A stretch of DNA of 64,000 nucleotides from positions 2,418,001 to 2,482,000 of the forward strand of contig JACDQD010000103.1 in the NCBI GenBank assembly GCA_019843655.1, given 5' to 3'. Below the pieces are notes generated by a model. It made no database searches. It was not told the origin of the DNA and saw nothing but the letters and a program-made list of their open reading frames with translations. Positions 24,701 through 36,589 of the stretch are shown piece after piece (positions within the stretch are counted from its first letter, which is position 1; every line of letters begins with the position of its first letter). Origin of the DNA: Lethocerus indicus (taxonomy: Eukaryota > Arthropoda > Insecta > Hemiptera > Belostomatidae). A program made the translations under genes and the position numbers.

Positions 24701-25951
24701 GGAGGTGCAGGATTCCCGGGTGGTCCCGGAGGTCCTGGAGGTCCCGGAGGTCCAGGAGGCGCCGGATTCCCCGGAGGTCCGGGAGGTCCGGGAGGTGCCG
24801 GATTCCCTGGAGGTCCGGGAGGTGCCGGATTCCCTGGAGGTCCGGGAGGTGCCGGATTCCTGGAGGTCCCGGAGGTGCCGGATTCCTGGAGGTCCCGGTG
24901 GTGCCGGTCGTCCCGGTGGAGCGGGATTCCCAGGTGCAGGCGGATTCCAACCGTCCGGACCCGTCATCCCCATCATTTCTCAAACCAACAACCCTAATCA
25001 AGGAGACGGATCATACTCTTGGAGGTGATTAGCGATATTCCCGCATCACTCGCAATAATTATACGATAAACCGCTAATGTTTCATGAAACTGAAATATAC
25101 TTCATTAAGACCGTAAAATAACTATCGCGCTGAACATTTTACTTTTCAGTTTCGAATCCGGAAACGGTATTGTGGCGCAAGAACAAGGTTACCTGAAGAA
25201 CGCCGGAGCCGGACCCGAAGGCGAGGCTCAGACCGCACAGGGCTCCTTCTCTTACACCAGTCCCGAGGGCGAGAACATTCAAATCAGCTACACCGCCGAC
25301 GAAAACGGTTTCGTGCCTCAAGGATCTCACTTACCTACTCCCCCGCCGATCCCCGAAGAAATTTTGAAGGCTTTGGAAAAGAACGCCGCCGACGAGGCCG
25401 CCGGAATCATCGATGACGGCACTTACAAGGGCGAAGGTGCCGGAGCCGGATTCCCCGGTAGCGGCGGCAGACCCGGAGGTTTCCCCGGAGCCGGAGGACG
25501 TCCCGGCGGACCGGGAGGAGCCGGAGGATTCCCAGGTGCCGGCTACCCCGGAGCCGGTGGTCCCGGAGGCGCTGGTGGTTTCCCCGGAGCCGGTGGTCCC
25601 GGAGGTGCCGGAGGATTCCCCGGTGCCGGCGGTCCCGGAGGTAGACCCGGTGGTGCTGGCGGTTACCCCGGAGCCGGTGGTCCCGGAGGCGCCGGAGGAT
25701 TCCCTGGTGCGGGTGGCCCTGGAGGTGCGGGAGGATTCCCCGGTGCCGGTGGTCCCGGAGGAAGGCCCGGTGGAGCCGGTGGATTCCCCGGAGCCGGAGG
25801 TAGACCCGGCGGTGCTGGCGGTTACCCTGGAGCCGGCGGTGCCGGAGGTAGGCCCGGTGGTGCCGGTGGGTTCCCGGGTGCCGGCGGCCGACCCTCTACC
25901 CCCAGCTTCTCACCCAGCTCCGGCTACAACTACCCCAACCCTGGCAAATAA
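21737..25951 (+). CDS. Cuticle gene A: RR-1 cuticular protein with Gly/Pro-rich repeats (4 exons, frameshifted as written)
   Basis: The exons are 21737-21745, 24271-24412, 24588-25024 and 25150-25951, all with GT-AG introns of phases 0, 1 and 2. The signal peptide [17 protein letters not shown] is followed by a mature start [11 protein letters not shown]. Next come a Gly/Pro linker (GGAGFPGGP units), the segment [22 protein letters not shown], and the RR-1 chitin-binding domain (about residues 190-266, with the [23 protein letters not shown] and LPTPPPIP hallmarks). A long C-terminal [14 protein letters not shown] region ends in [11 protein letters not shown]. The product should be an extracellular, chitin-binding structural protein of flexible cuticle. 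Two one-base deletions in exon 3 (near 24860 and 24886) shift the frame and give a stop at 24995-24997. If they are errors, the protein is 463 residues; if real, this allele lacks the chitin-binding domain. The fourth exon is intact and in frame with its splice site. The paralogue is gene B at 57104-62605. Third codon positions are GC-rich, unlike the flanking DNA. Confidence 0.9.
21756..21756. other. Single ambiguous base (N)
   Basis: The only N found in the window lies 10 bases after the first exon 1 copy and before the second promoter copy. It may be an uncalled base or a nominal gap left by assembly through this repeated GC-rich region, so the true distance between the two modules is uncertain. 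Confidence 0.9.
21874..21910 (+). promoter_or_regulatory. Core promoter 2 of cuticle gene A (TATA + TCAGT initiator)
   Basis: TATATAAA at 21874-21881 is followed by CTATCAGTAC, containing the canonical arthropod initiator TCAGT (start A at 21906). The spacing is 32 bp and the predicted leader to the ATG at 21935 is again 29 nt. TATA and initiator are both closer to consensus than in promoter 1. Confidence 0.75.
21935..21943 (+). CDS. Gene A exon 1, copy 2 (MRA, alternative first exon)
   Basis: ATG AGA GCC is followed by the donor GTGAGTAC. It encodes the same three residues as copy 1, in the same phase, so splicing to 24271 would give an identical protein. Either copy, or both, may be used. 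The alternative is that one copy is the relic of a lost neighbouring paralogue. Confidence 0.7.
21944..24270 (+). other. Gene A intron 1
   Basis: The intron runs to the acceptor TTTCTGCAG at 24270 and is 2.3-2.5 kb long depending on which first exon is used. It contains the possible third first-exon module, a TCAGT-bearing segment near 22868-22935 resembling the promoter 2 start region but without a TATA box, and a GC-rich, CpG-rich block at about 23600-24120 containing GGGGATCATCCC (about 23728). These may be intronic regulatory sequence. No protein is recognised in it. Confidence 0.65.
22252..22494 (+). promoter_or_regulatory. Possible third, diverged promoter/first-exon module (MRG)
   Basis: TATATAA at 22252 is followed by CTCCCGGGAGA, resembling the sequence after the TATA box of promoter 2, and then AGCTATCAC. 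A second TATAAAA lies at 22352. At 22486-22494 ATG CGA GGG is followed by GTAACA, a usable donor in the same phase, which would give MRG spliced to exon 2. TATA-to-initiator spacing (about 50 bp) and leader length do not match the first two modules, so this is probably a decayed relic. Confidence 0.3.
24271..24412 (+). CDS. Gene A exon 2 (signal peptide core and mature N-terminus)
   Basis: It encodes the hydrophobic core [14 protein letters not shown], the mature start [15 protein letters not shown] and a short Gly/Ser stretch, ending GGRPG plus one base (phase 1). The donor GTTAAT is weak. Unspliced, the frame meets TAA immediately (GGT TAA), giving a 51-residue secreted product. The ARLDNxYLPP start is shared with gene B. 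Confidence 0.85.
24413..24587 (+). other. Gene A intron 2, inside the Gly-rich linker
   Basis: A 175-bp AT-rich intron with the weak donor GTTAAT and a good acceptor (pyrimidine run then TTTTTTAG). Gene B has no intron at this place, so it was either gained in gene A or lost in gene B. Confidence 0.8.
24588..25024 (+). CDS. Gene A exon 3 (Gly/Pro linker and pre-domain segment; two 1-base deletions)
   Basis: It encodes [13 protein letters not shown] repeats and then [21 protein letters not shown], ending in two bases (AG) of a serine codon completed in exon 4. The start is read in one frame and the end in another. Two successive units read GGATTCCTGGAGG where the others read GGATTCCCTGGAGG. 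Each loses one C, and the exon is 437 nt where 439 (or any length congruent to it modulo 3) would keep frame. The conserved segment after the deletions is intact, which favours an error or a recent event. Confidence 0.85.
24600..24905 (+). repeat. 27-nt coding tandem repeat in gene A exon 3
   Basis: The unit encodes GGAGFPGGP and is repeated with variants ([17 protein letters not shown]). The last two units are 26 nt long and share two differences from the rest (the missing C, and GGTCCCGG instead of GGTCCGGG). They look like one mutated unit duplicated rather than two independent deletions. Confidence 0.85.
25150..25951 (+). CDS. Gene A exon 4 (RR-1 chitin-binding domain and C-terminal repeats)
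   Basis: It completes the split serine codon and continues [17 protein letters not shown]. The RR-1 core follows ([36 protein letters not shown]), then an Ala/Glu-rich stretch and about 170 residues of GGFPGAGG and GGRPGGAGG repeats with several GYPGAGG variants, ending [11 protein letters not shown]. Aromatic residues in the domain are the presumed chitin-contact face, and the repeat tyrosines could support dityrosine cross-links. The stop TAA is at 25949-25951. Confidence 0.93.
25480..25890 (+). repeat. Coding tandem repeat of gene A exon 4 (Gly/Pro elastomer-like)
   Basis: Variants of a unit encoding [12 protein letters not shown] are repeated through the C-terminal region, interrupted by GGRP. 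Reading frame is kept throughout, unlike the exon 3 repeat. The composition resembles extensible, elastin-like protein segments; the mechanical role is inferred from composition only. Confidence 0.85.
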
Positions 25952-26164
25952 CCGACGCTACCACTAAACGCCCACGGCAGTCTTCTACGTTGAGGCGCTA
26001 CCGTAATCTGCTTTAACTTTGCGATTCGTGCTCACTTGTTTTTCGCTCATTTTTTTAAAATATTTATATCAGTTTTAGTTACCTTCGACGTTACCTTACC
26101 GTGAGATGATAAGCTATACGGATGATTTACTAGCTAATCGCTGTTAGTCATAGTTGTTGTATCC

Positions 26165-26194
26165 TGTATATAATGTGGCTAACGATTGTAAATA
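26165..26194 (+). promoter_or_regulatory. Two Pumilio-type motifs in gene A 3' UTR
   Basis: TGTATATA (26165-26172) and TGTAAATA (26187-26194) both match the Pumilio recognition element UGUANAUA and sit just before the polyadenylation signals. A further match is in the gene B 3' UTR. Post-transcriptional control by a PUF protein is an inference. Confidence 0.35.
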
Positions 26195-26211
26195 ATAAAT
26201 CTGCCAATAAA
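26194..26211 (+). terminator. Gene A polyadenylation signals (two AATAAA)
   Basis: AATAAA occurs at 26194-26199 and again at 26206-26211, about 240-260 nt after the stop, followed by a T-rich stretch (GTGTTATTTATC). The transcript therefore probably ends near 26225-26240. Confidence 0.8.
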
Positions 26212-26240
26212 GTGTTATTTATCTTTAAAAAGGCCTAATT

Positions 26241-29200
26241 TATTCGCCCGTATTCGTAGATCTATGTTCCATTTCGAAACCCCGTACGTACGTTTCTCTC
26301 GAAACGAATAATAACGAACCCTTAATAATAGTGTGGGAAATCGTTAAGAAATAGTGATCAGGTATGAATTTATAGTGTGTAATTTTACCTAGATTAAATA
26401 ATCTCCACAATACAATTAGACGATGGGGAAAGAATAAAAAATTGTGGTTCTGGGTATTGTAATTGATTTTCATAATGCAAATCTGATTGTAATGAGAGCA
26501 CTGTAACAAGAATGTTCCCATGAGCTTGATGACGTACTGCTCTATTCACTCATGTACAACAATCGTCTCTTATCGTTTGAAGTAATATGTAACTATTGTA
26601 TTTCATACTATGGTATATTTATATTTTACTATAGAATACGACCTTTGGACTTACTTCATATATGAAATAAACAAATGGTGCCGTTAATTAATGGAATTCA
26701 TGTACAGTGGTGTAATGGAATTTTATCCTTATTTGGAGAGCGTCGATACCAACCATCGGATGTTCCTTAATGTGCTAATCTTGTTTAATTTTGGCTGACT
26801 CAAAGTTTCGGAGTAGATTCAATGGATTTTATTTCTAGATAAAAATTAGGTGCACGTAATATTCGGTTTTTATAAGACCTTCGATTCAATGTTTTAATAA
26901 ACATAACGAAAATCATCAAAGTTCTCTTGTACGTATCATAGAAATGATTAGGACTCGATATTAAAAACTGAACCTATAGAGAGTCGTTGGGTCGGCTTTT
27001 ACATAAAGCTGGAAAATAAGAGGAGCCGGGAGATTCACCTCCGTGGTTTGACTCCGGGACATGAAAGTAACGAGAGTTCAACGGTGTGAAAGGTTCACAA
27101 GTAGCTCACGTCTAGCCTCGATCCTTCCCTACCAGAAGCGGGCTACAAATCTGCCCGTCCTACTGAATAATAGATGAGCTCGAAATGTAAAAGGGATATC
27201 ATGCTCTTCTGCCGGCTATATGTCAGTAGTTGTATCGTTGAACCCAGTTACCAATTTTGTATCAATAATACGCTAAACATTTTTCGAAATTAATTAATAA
27301 ACTTCGGTACTGAGAGCGAATAAACCAGTTGTACTAGTCTATTTATTAGAAACTTTCCATACCACTATTTATGAGTCGATTACTTAAATAACTTAAATCG
27401 TGTTTCATCTAACTGAAGCTGAAAGTGTTACGAAAATTATTTCTACACATTATAATTTTATAGGGACCCAATAATTAAGTGAGGAAAAAAAATCAAATGG
27501 GAACCGAGAAAGAGTACTTAAAATTCGTGCGATGACTAAATCGTTTTCAGACGCAATCATTTATGTCTTTGTGAAAGGGATCGGGATGTGTGCAGCCTCT
27601 GGAGGAGTTCACGGTAGTTATTAAAGTGCCCGGTATCTGCGAACTGGATACTATCATGGCTGCACTTCTTAATTGTACAAATCGGCGAGCTTTCGGTTCG
27701 GGAGCAAATCTCAGAGTGCGCTATTCTTTTGTAGCGGCAGACGGTGTGAAAGTCGGCCCCCAGTGTCAGGACAATTCTCGCGTGCTTTTCCTACGCCCCC
27801 GGGCTTGAGTAATATTGAGGAGGTGCAGCAGTTTTATTTCGTCCGTTCACTATCCCTACGATGAATGAGCCCGTCGTTCACATGCCCGAGGAAATTAGAG
27901 ATTTCATAACAACGTACACTTATGACATCAGATTATATATGAGTAGTAATAAATTTGTGAATGAAAAACATATGGCCTATTTTGTCATATTTTGAGTGCT
28001 TTTTTTCAGCTACTTTTTATGCAGAAAATAGATTGGTAAAACAATTACGATTGTTACTAATGGCAGTATAATTATTCTTGGGCTTCACCGACTGCGCTCA
28101 TGGGAATTTACTGCGATGTGTTGCTAACGGAATTCTACTGATGAAGACGAAAAGGCGATCTTTCATGACTGGAGTAGTGGCTGGAATCTGAGCATTAGTT
28201 ATTGCCGCTCGACATTTCTAGATGGCGCCATTGGTTGTAGAAGAATTGAAGCATTCCCAATGAATATTTCCAACATATATATTTTCCAATCCTTCTAAAT
28301 AACAATGAATTTATCTAAATTCTAAGAAACTTTATAGTAATTGGGTTAGTATGATTTTGTATTACCATGAACACTCGTTATTCTTCTGCGATCAAATAAT
28401 TGTCATAGAATATTTCTGTAATCTAAATGCAATCTGCATCCTGCTTATTTGTAAGCAGTATTCCTCTCATTCTTTCACATCTTTATCACTTGTCTTATGA
28501 AGGCCTTTTCATCAAGCGGTCCAAGCTTCTTTCTCTTTCGAATCCGCTTTGTATGTTTTTTTGCCCCCCCACCAGCACCGAAATAGACGGACCAAAATAT
28601 CTGTTTCAAGGAGACCTTCCAATTGATTAACAGCTCTGGACACCCGCATTTGCAACTGAATACCCTCTAGCGTCGGCGTATAATCAAATAATTTCTATGA
28701 GCGCACTCCGTATCGGGCTGTGTGTGAACTGAAAGGATGAGACGGGTCCAGGCCCCAATTAGACGGTAATGGCTTTACGGGGCCGAGGTCGGTGTGTGAA
28801 CTGGTCAGCTCCCCCTCACAACCGACCTCAGTTTACTATCTCGTGACTATAACCAAAGAACGGTACTTCCCGGTATTTGAGGAAACGTGCTCAATTCCAT
28901 ACCGATTGGTTCAGAAAATATATAATTTTGGAGAAGCGGACATACGTAGCATTTCTCAGTTTGTATGTAATGTTGTTTTTAGCAACCTGTCCTATTACTG
29001 GAGCTGTAGAAAACTCAGTTACGGTGCATGATAATTAGAATCAAAGTCCCGCACAACACCAAGGAGTGGAGCAGTCTCTTGAAATCGCGTGTAGTATCGA
29101 TATTCCGGCGTTATTTGTGACCATACGACATTTAATGTAAGATTTATATGGAGCTGTCTTGTATTGAAGATCCGCGGGAATCTGTTATTTCGGATCGTGG

Positions 29201-32200
29201 CCCTCATGAGGAGGCTACGCGGTCAACCCTGGAGAGAGAATTGGCCTATATTTCGTCTGGAGGGCAACTGAAATACTTTTCGCCGTAATTCTCCCGGACA
29301 GAGTCCTTCGCCATTAATTCTATAAATTAGATGACGGTTGCGACACGGGTAGGTCACCGCCGACATAAACTGGGGGATCGGGCGAAGGAGTCGTCGAGGT
29401 CACACCAGACCAATATCCAGTATTCAGATGGGAGCAATTCATTATTCATGCGAAGAAGTGCGCTGATTCTCAGTTTAATTTATAGCCAAAGTAACGCCTT
29501 AAGCAACTTTTGCATTTTCAATAGTAAAATAATAAATATTTACCCTAAATATTTCCGATTAATCATTTATTTCTAGCGAGATTTTCATTCCCCACTCGTC
29601 TTAAGGAAGACCTCGAAATCAGATTAAATTAGATCGAGATCTAATAGCAATAAAAGCATGAAAGACATTTTGAAGGCAATATCGTTCCCATTTATGGGAA
29701 TAATCTTAGTGTTGCTCAATTATTTATTACAAATATAAATTACGATAATAACATCAGTTTCCGATAGTATATAATTATGTTGGCTTATAAAGAAAACAAT
29801 GAATCAGAATCGCAAAGAACAATGAATATAATTACTCTCGTGATCTGTGCCCGCTCGCTGATTTTGTTCCATGATAAACCGTTTTCACCCCCTCGACATT
29901 TCCGACGTCCCATCGGCTTCTGTCATTCTATACTATTTGTTTACTCTATTTTAGAGATTTCCCACTAAAAATAAAAATAAAAAGGAACTATTGATTATTT
30001 AATTATGAAATTAATTGGTTTATAAATACTAAAAATTACAGCCCTCAATGGATTGTGAAAACTCCGAGAAGAAACGAATTGTTATTCGTGATAACTGGCT
30101 TCAAGCGTCGTTAACACATACAGTAGAGCGTTTATCGCCTCCGAAGTGGAAACTTTCTTTTTTTTCAGTTAACGACTGAACAGTCTGTCGGGATATCGTG
30201 ATGAGTAAACAGCGCGCGATCACCTAATGGGGAGTGCGAGGATATATTCCCCACCGCGAGCTGTATTGGAAGAGACCGCTAGTGGAGCCGGCCGCCGCCA
30301 TAATTCATTTGGCCGTTCGAAGACCCTGTTCACCCGGCTCTGATTTATAACCGAACCACCGCCAGGGGGCACAAATCCCAGCTTCGACAATTTGAGACCG
30401 CAGCTAACTTTCTAAAATCTCGACTGAATACTCGGGCCGCATTGTTTACAAGACCTAAGGCGGAAAGGTACATCGCTAAAAGTAGCAATTTGGAAACGAA
30501 CGAGGATCTGTAGTTATTGAATTGAGTACAGTTTGCCGTTTTGTGAAATAGCCAAAACAGGTCTAGCTAAATGGGGAGGAAAACTACGGAATTAAGTGCA
30601 CTAAAATTTTATATAGTTTTAGCGAAAAACATTTAAGGAATAATGAGCCGGTCGAACTCGGTTACAAAAAAAGTGATACAAGTGACATGAAAGTTGAAAT
30701 TTGTATATTGTATACAATGGAATTCAAATAAACCTTTAATAAACAAGCCGATTAGTACTTTTCCTTTTTTCACAAGGCTGGTTCGAGAATCTCTCTGAGT
30801 GGCTGTTGCCGGCCCACCTGCAGTTAAGATAGTTGCATAATCAATTCATAAAATCGTCTATCTAATATCGGCAATTGCGCGGATATTAAATAAAAAGTGA
30901 AATCATCTCTTTGATTTCTCAATCCCGATTTTTAAATTATAGTCCACGACAGCTTCAAACGATTTTTTTCTCGTAAATACAGACGTATTTTATACGCACT
31001 GTACGACTTTACTGGGGGTTGCTGTTACTGCCCGAAAAGGAAGAATTTATGTATTCTGTTTTGTTTATTTTGAATAATCTCTCTTGAATAGTCTCTTCAG
31101 TCCCCAGTCTACTACTTGACTAACTTAATTTAGCCTCTTCCACATCGTCACTAGCATTCCATTTGTAATATAGTAGACTTACTACATTATTTTTTTTTAT
31201 AATATGTGCAAAAAGACAAACTATGGAAATCTAGTGATATGAAATTAGTGATCAATTTATAATAATAATAGCATAATAAAAAAATCCTAACTCCTATCCT
31301 CAAGTAAAATGTCTCGCTTCAAATTATATTAGTCCAGTGTCACGCGATTTCAAATACCCTCCTTCGATGCCCTCCCTAGGAATCAGCATATTGTGTAACA
31401 GACAAACACATTTTAAAAGCATCCCTAGGACATTAATAAAGTAGTTATGAGACCAGTGAACGTTATACCGTTACGTGAGTCCCTTACGACTAATTTTGTC
31501 GAAGTCGAGGCGAAGCGTTTGAGACGTGTCATCAGGCTCTCGCCCAACTGGCAATTTTCTGTATTGTACGGTCTTAAAATTTATGGTCATTTTCGAAAAT
31601 TGCTAAACAACCGTTGTCTGTAATCAGTTATTCCTGAATTACGCTCCAGAGTAAAAGATGATGTTTAGTTGTTTTCCAAATATTTTTATATTAGTTCATA
31701 TTTCTTTATATCATAAATTTTAGCTTGTACGTTGTATTTCCTATGAGTAATTGTTAAGGGTGTTACGTTCGTAAAGTAATTGGGTTCTGAATTTGGTCTG
31801 ATCTACTCTCTATCTCTATGACTGCCTGCAGTCTCTGATGTATTTCTCCGGTAGCCAATAAACTAGTTCCCGAAGGCACAAACGATGCTCAGTTGCTCCA
31901 GTTCATGAGAACGGAGCAATTTGAAGTGGGATAAGACCGAATTAATGTGAGACATCCTCGCCCAACTCACCATTGTCTATTCCGACCGGATGAAAGTGAA
32001 TCTAGGCTCCGGTACATTGGGGGCGTCTACGATTTACCGTGGGGTCCGGAAACTTTTACTTAAGGAATTAATTTAATATATTTTTAAACGTACCAAATTG
32101 CTTTACTTTAGCACTTAGTTAAGTGAACTGTCTAATACTGCATCACGTTATTAAAATCTATTGAACCTATCTATGTTAGATGACGTCCGAGATTCTTGAA

Positions 32201-35200
32201 TCCAAAGAGTTGAATAAACGACCCAAAATCAAGTAAATTTCATTCTCCTACACCCAATGTATGATGGACAAACGATGAAACCGACTGGAAAAGGACTGTG
32301 GTAGAGTTCCCTCACAATACGATTCCAAAACTCGGATTTAGTATTTAAATTCAAATTCTATTCAGATAATTCAGCGTGTCCGATACTATGCCATTGAGCT
32401 GAGCATACCAGGCGGGATAATTTGAGCATCTTAATTGAAGACCGACAAAAACTTGATGGCGTTCAGTCAGCGTTTTCGTATGGCCGCTTCCTCAAATTTC
32501 GTGTTTTGTAACGAAAATTCAGTCCCATGATTTTGACCCTAGCCGCCTTTCTCCTCGCCTCGTAGGTCCTGTTCGCAATCATTAAATTGAACGGCTAATT
32601 TAACCGTTCATGCCATTAAGAACGGCAATTGTACACGAGCGGTAATTGAAGTGGCTGCGATGTACCTCAGTCAACCGGGCCGCGGCGTTCTCACTTCACT
32701 TCCATATTTATGCAATGTCACCGGCAATTACATTATTGGCATAACCGAAATTGCCCATGCTTGTATGCGCTATAGACAACTAGCTATGTAACCAAACTTA
32801 TCATGTGACTTGATATATTGCTTTGGTAAACCGCTATCTTGATTATTCTTAACGTACCCTCCTCATTAATGAGTAATGCCCAAATCTGGACAGTTTGGAA
32901 GCAGGCGTTCAGAATTGCATGCTTAATGTACTTTTTCATTAACAGATTGTTGATAACACGCGGTTATCTTTGAGTATGATCGGCTCTATTAGAGAACTTA
33001 ATTAAATGTCTCGTTTGCCAGCCTAGAATTCTCGAGAGGGTCAGGAAGTGGAGTTAGAACGGGTCCCCTCGTGGTTGAATCCTTGTTGGACTCCTGTAAA
33101 TAAAATCGGTAGCAGATGTCCTTGTTCCGATAGCAAAGAAAGGGAAAACCCCTGGCAAGAGGAATCCACGACCAGAACGTTGCTCAGACTGTTGATATTT
33201 GAATTTCGTGTTCACGTTGTCGTCTTTACACGCCAGTCTAGGACAAACGCTCCTCTCCCTGTTTTCACCTCTCAGACTCTGACTTCTGATTATTTCGTTG
33301 TTTTTATTCTAAATTTAAAAAAGCTTCCAGTACCGTTATTCCGAAAACAAATCATGAAGTATGGAAATATTTGATAATCCACTCCGAAAGTAATTAACAG
33401 CCCCACCTAATTACTAGCTAATACTGGCTATCGTGAGAAATAATATCAATAATAATAACGAATTTATTAATGTTTTATCAATAAACAGTCTACAATTTCT
33501 TGTAGCAACTGAAAATACAGAAGGTTTCATCATTTTTCGGCATTCTAATAACGTTGAATAGGTTATTCAAGTTCCCATTCACCGTGTGAAAACTAAACAA
33601 GAAAAATATGAGCCACACGAAAAAAAATGGTCTTCAATTATACCAATTAAATATAAAATAATAAATAGGAAACAATATACTAACACAATAGGTACACACC
33701 TTTTATTTTCTAGTATTACATTTCGGTATTTCTTCTATCAGTTTTGCTAATCGGTGCATTAAACCAGAACGCATTGTGTTTCGAAAATTTTATTTAAATA
33801 TTCCATTATACTGCACTTTTTTCGTTCAAATTAATAGAAAAATATATAATAAATATTAAATAATGGCAACGAGAGCACTAAATTAAGGCACTTAATTTTC
33901 CTCCGAGAAAAGTCTTGAAAAGTCCATAACATGTCTTAATCACGATATTTATGAATTCTTTTAAGAAGTAAAGAGGTAAAGAAATCACATTACAGTGTCA
34001 CAAGCTAGGAAGGGGAACAGGATGTGTTTTTAATGAGTAGAAATAAAAATAAGAATGCCAAAAATCGTTCGATAATATTATGATACAATAACTGGAGGCG
34101 CAACTACCGCACGAGAATGAGTCCTAATCTAATGTAATCTAATTATCCAGTAATATAATCATGATCTTCTTGCTGAAGTTGAAGTAATTGGAGCTGAAAT
34201 TAGACTGCCGTGATTGCAAAAGTAATAATTTCGGAAGCTACAGTAGCCCCGTCGGGGAATAGCGGCGCCACTTTGAGGGTTCTCAACGATTCAACGGTTA
34301 ATGGTCTAGAAAGGAACCGTATTATCTTTTTTTCCAATTCTATTCCGAGTGTGCGCTATCCGTGCGAATCGGAGATAATATTCAGAGATAATGACGGTTG
34401 GGGGGCGTTAACTCGGGATAAATGAGATTATATAAGTTGACAGCCGCTAACCGCTATGCGAAATCCCAACTCAGCGAGCCGGCATGGGTTCAACGCGATG
34501 TTTCAGGCTTTGTATACCAAATTGACTCAGAAATAATTGGCACTGAAAATGCATTTTGATTGTTTAATATTGCATGTAATTATATCCAAATATCATTCCC
34601 AGTGTTTGACGATAACTAGACCAGTTTCGGCTCCTCTAATACCATAGAAATCGTCCTATCATTTAAATTTATCAATGTATTCAATATATTGTACAAATAT
34701 AGCCTGTCCAAATAAAATTTCTAAAAAATGTACATAAACATAGAAACACCATAGAGACTCTTATTATACATAAAATATGTTCATTCGTTGAAATAAAGAA
34801 AAATTTGTAAAAAAATAGTTACGTACACGATTCCCGTTACAATAAATGGATCCATGTAAATTAATAGGCTTACTACCGAATATCTAACATCTTCGGTACA
34901 ATGAACTACGTACGTTTTCTCGGACGAAAACAAATTTTTATTTTAATCAGCTATAATGCGATAATAATAAACGTATAGCGTAGAAAATAAAAACTTTATT
35001 ATCTGAACCGGGGGCTAATACGATATATATGGTTGATTGCAAATACGCGAGCGCTTTCTATAAGAACGAGTTCGCAGTAGTTGAGAAAATAGTCTGAAGA
35101 TGGCAGACGAGTGAATAAGTGAACTGGCTCGGAACATCACTTTGCTCTCTAGTATTTAATGCTTATAATTCGGGTTATTTATATTTTCGTCCAATTCACA

Positions 35201-36000
35201 ATGAAATTATAATTAATATCGCTTTTCCGATGGTCATATTGTAGACGTCATTATCGAAATCCCAAATAATGATTTACAATTTAAATGCCTTGAGTATTTC
35301 TTCTGCTTTGAGCTCTTATTTTCTGAATGATGTGCCAACATTTAAATTATCACTATATATTAAACGTTACAAAAATTATTCTATAGGAATTTTGTTCCTA
35401 ATTAATAGTTTTCAGTGTAGAATAGTTTCCGCGTATAATTCATAACACCACGCGAATAGTACGAAGTAAAATAAGTGAAATATATGTTCCAAATATTCCA
35501 AAACATAATTTATCTTTCGGTCAAAAAAATCCTAAATGTTAATCATTTGCACGAAAAATAGCGAAAAAAAGAAATGCTGCATATAAGATAAAAATTTTAC
35601 ATTCTTTCGGAATTCTAAGGATTTTTACATATTTCCACTTTTACACATATTCAACAAAGCCTCTCTAATTCATTCGCTAAAAATTCTTCACGTTGGAAAA
35701 ACTATACTTTTGCCGTAATAATCTGAACAGTTTGCCTCTTCTTAGTTTTGTCGTTTATTATATTTTCAGAGGAAAATTGTTATTCCACAGATTTGCTGAG
35801 ATCCAAAATGCTAATGCTCTTCGGTTTGCGTATTCCTGAATTCAAGCTGGGAGTTTTGAAGGTTACTGGAACCGAACTCAATCGGTACTGAATCGGGTAC
35901 TGTATAAACGAATGAGTTTTTTTATCTTGTTCACTTTTCACTTAATATAATACTCCTGTTGTACTTATAAGCGGTTATCTGATTTAAGCAGATTTTAGAT
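26241..36000. other. Intergenic DNA between the two cuticle genes, part 1
   Basis: No gene is recognised on either strand. GC-rich patches lie at about 27000-27170, 27700-27810, 28720-28830, 29160-29420, 30200-30450, 31950-32050 and 32520-32700. The remainder is AT-rich, with long stretches of short A/T runs at 33400-35000. Confidence 0.55.
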
Positions 36001-36589
36001 ATAGTCTTCCGGGTTTATGCTTGGTGGCCTTATAATTGCGTATAAAAACTAAATAGAAAGTTGTGTTTAAAAAAAATAATCGAAATCGGGACTGGTGAAG
36101 GAAGAAGACTCTCAAGGAAGTTTCTTGTGACTGTCCGCCGTGTGAGGTCCGCGTCGATTAGCGATGTGACTCAGACCGGCTCATTTCATTGTCCCACAGT
36201 CGGTGGACCTCTCACTATTGCGCAACTCTCGGCGGCTGTGGATCCGCCGGACGAAATATTCTTCACCGCGGTCGTAAGCCCGAGGTGAGTTCAAACTTTA
36301 TCCAGCCGCCAGATGAGATTCTGATAACCGCATTCATTCGGCCGAGGAAAGTAGTAAGCCGCCGCCTGCTTAAGACCTCGCGAGCGCTACCACGTTTATT
36401 ATTTAATACATTGACCCTAAAAGCGTCGCCCTGTTTTGCCACGCGATATTATTACGATCCCGACATAAAACAACATGTCATCCACGCTGTCTCCACTCGC
36501 CCGTTTGGTCCTGTGCCAGACGCCTTCACTGAATTTTAATTGGTGGACTTTTATTCTCGTAAACAATCCCAACTATCGACTCCCAAAAA

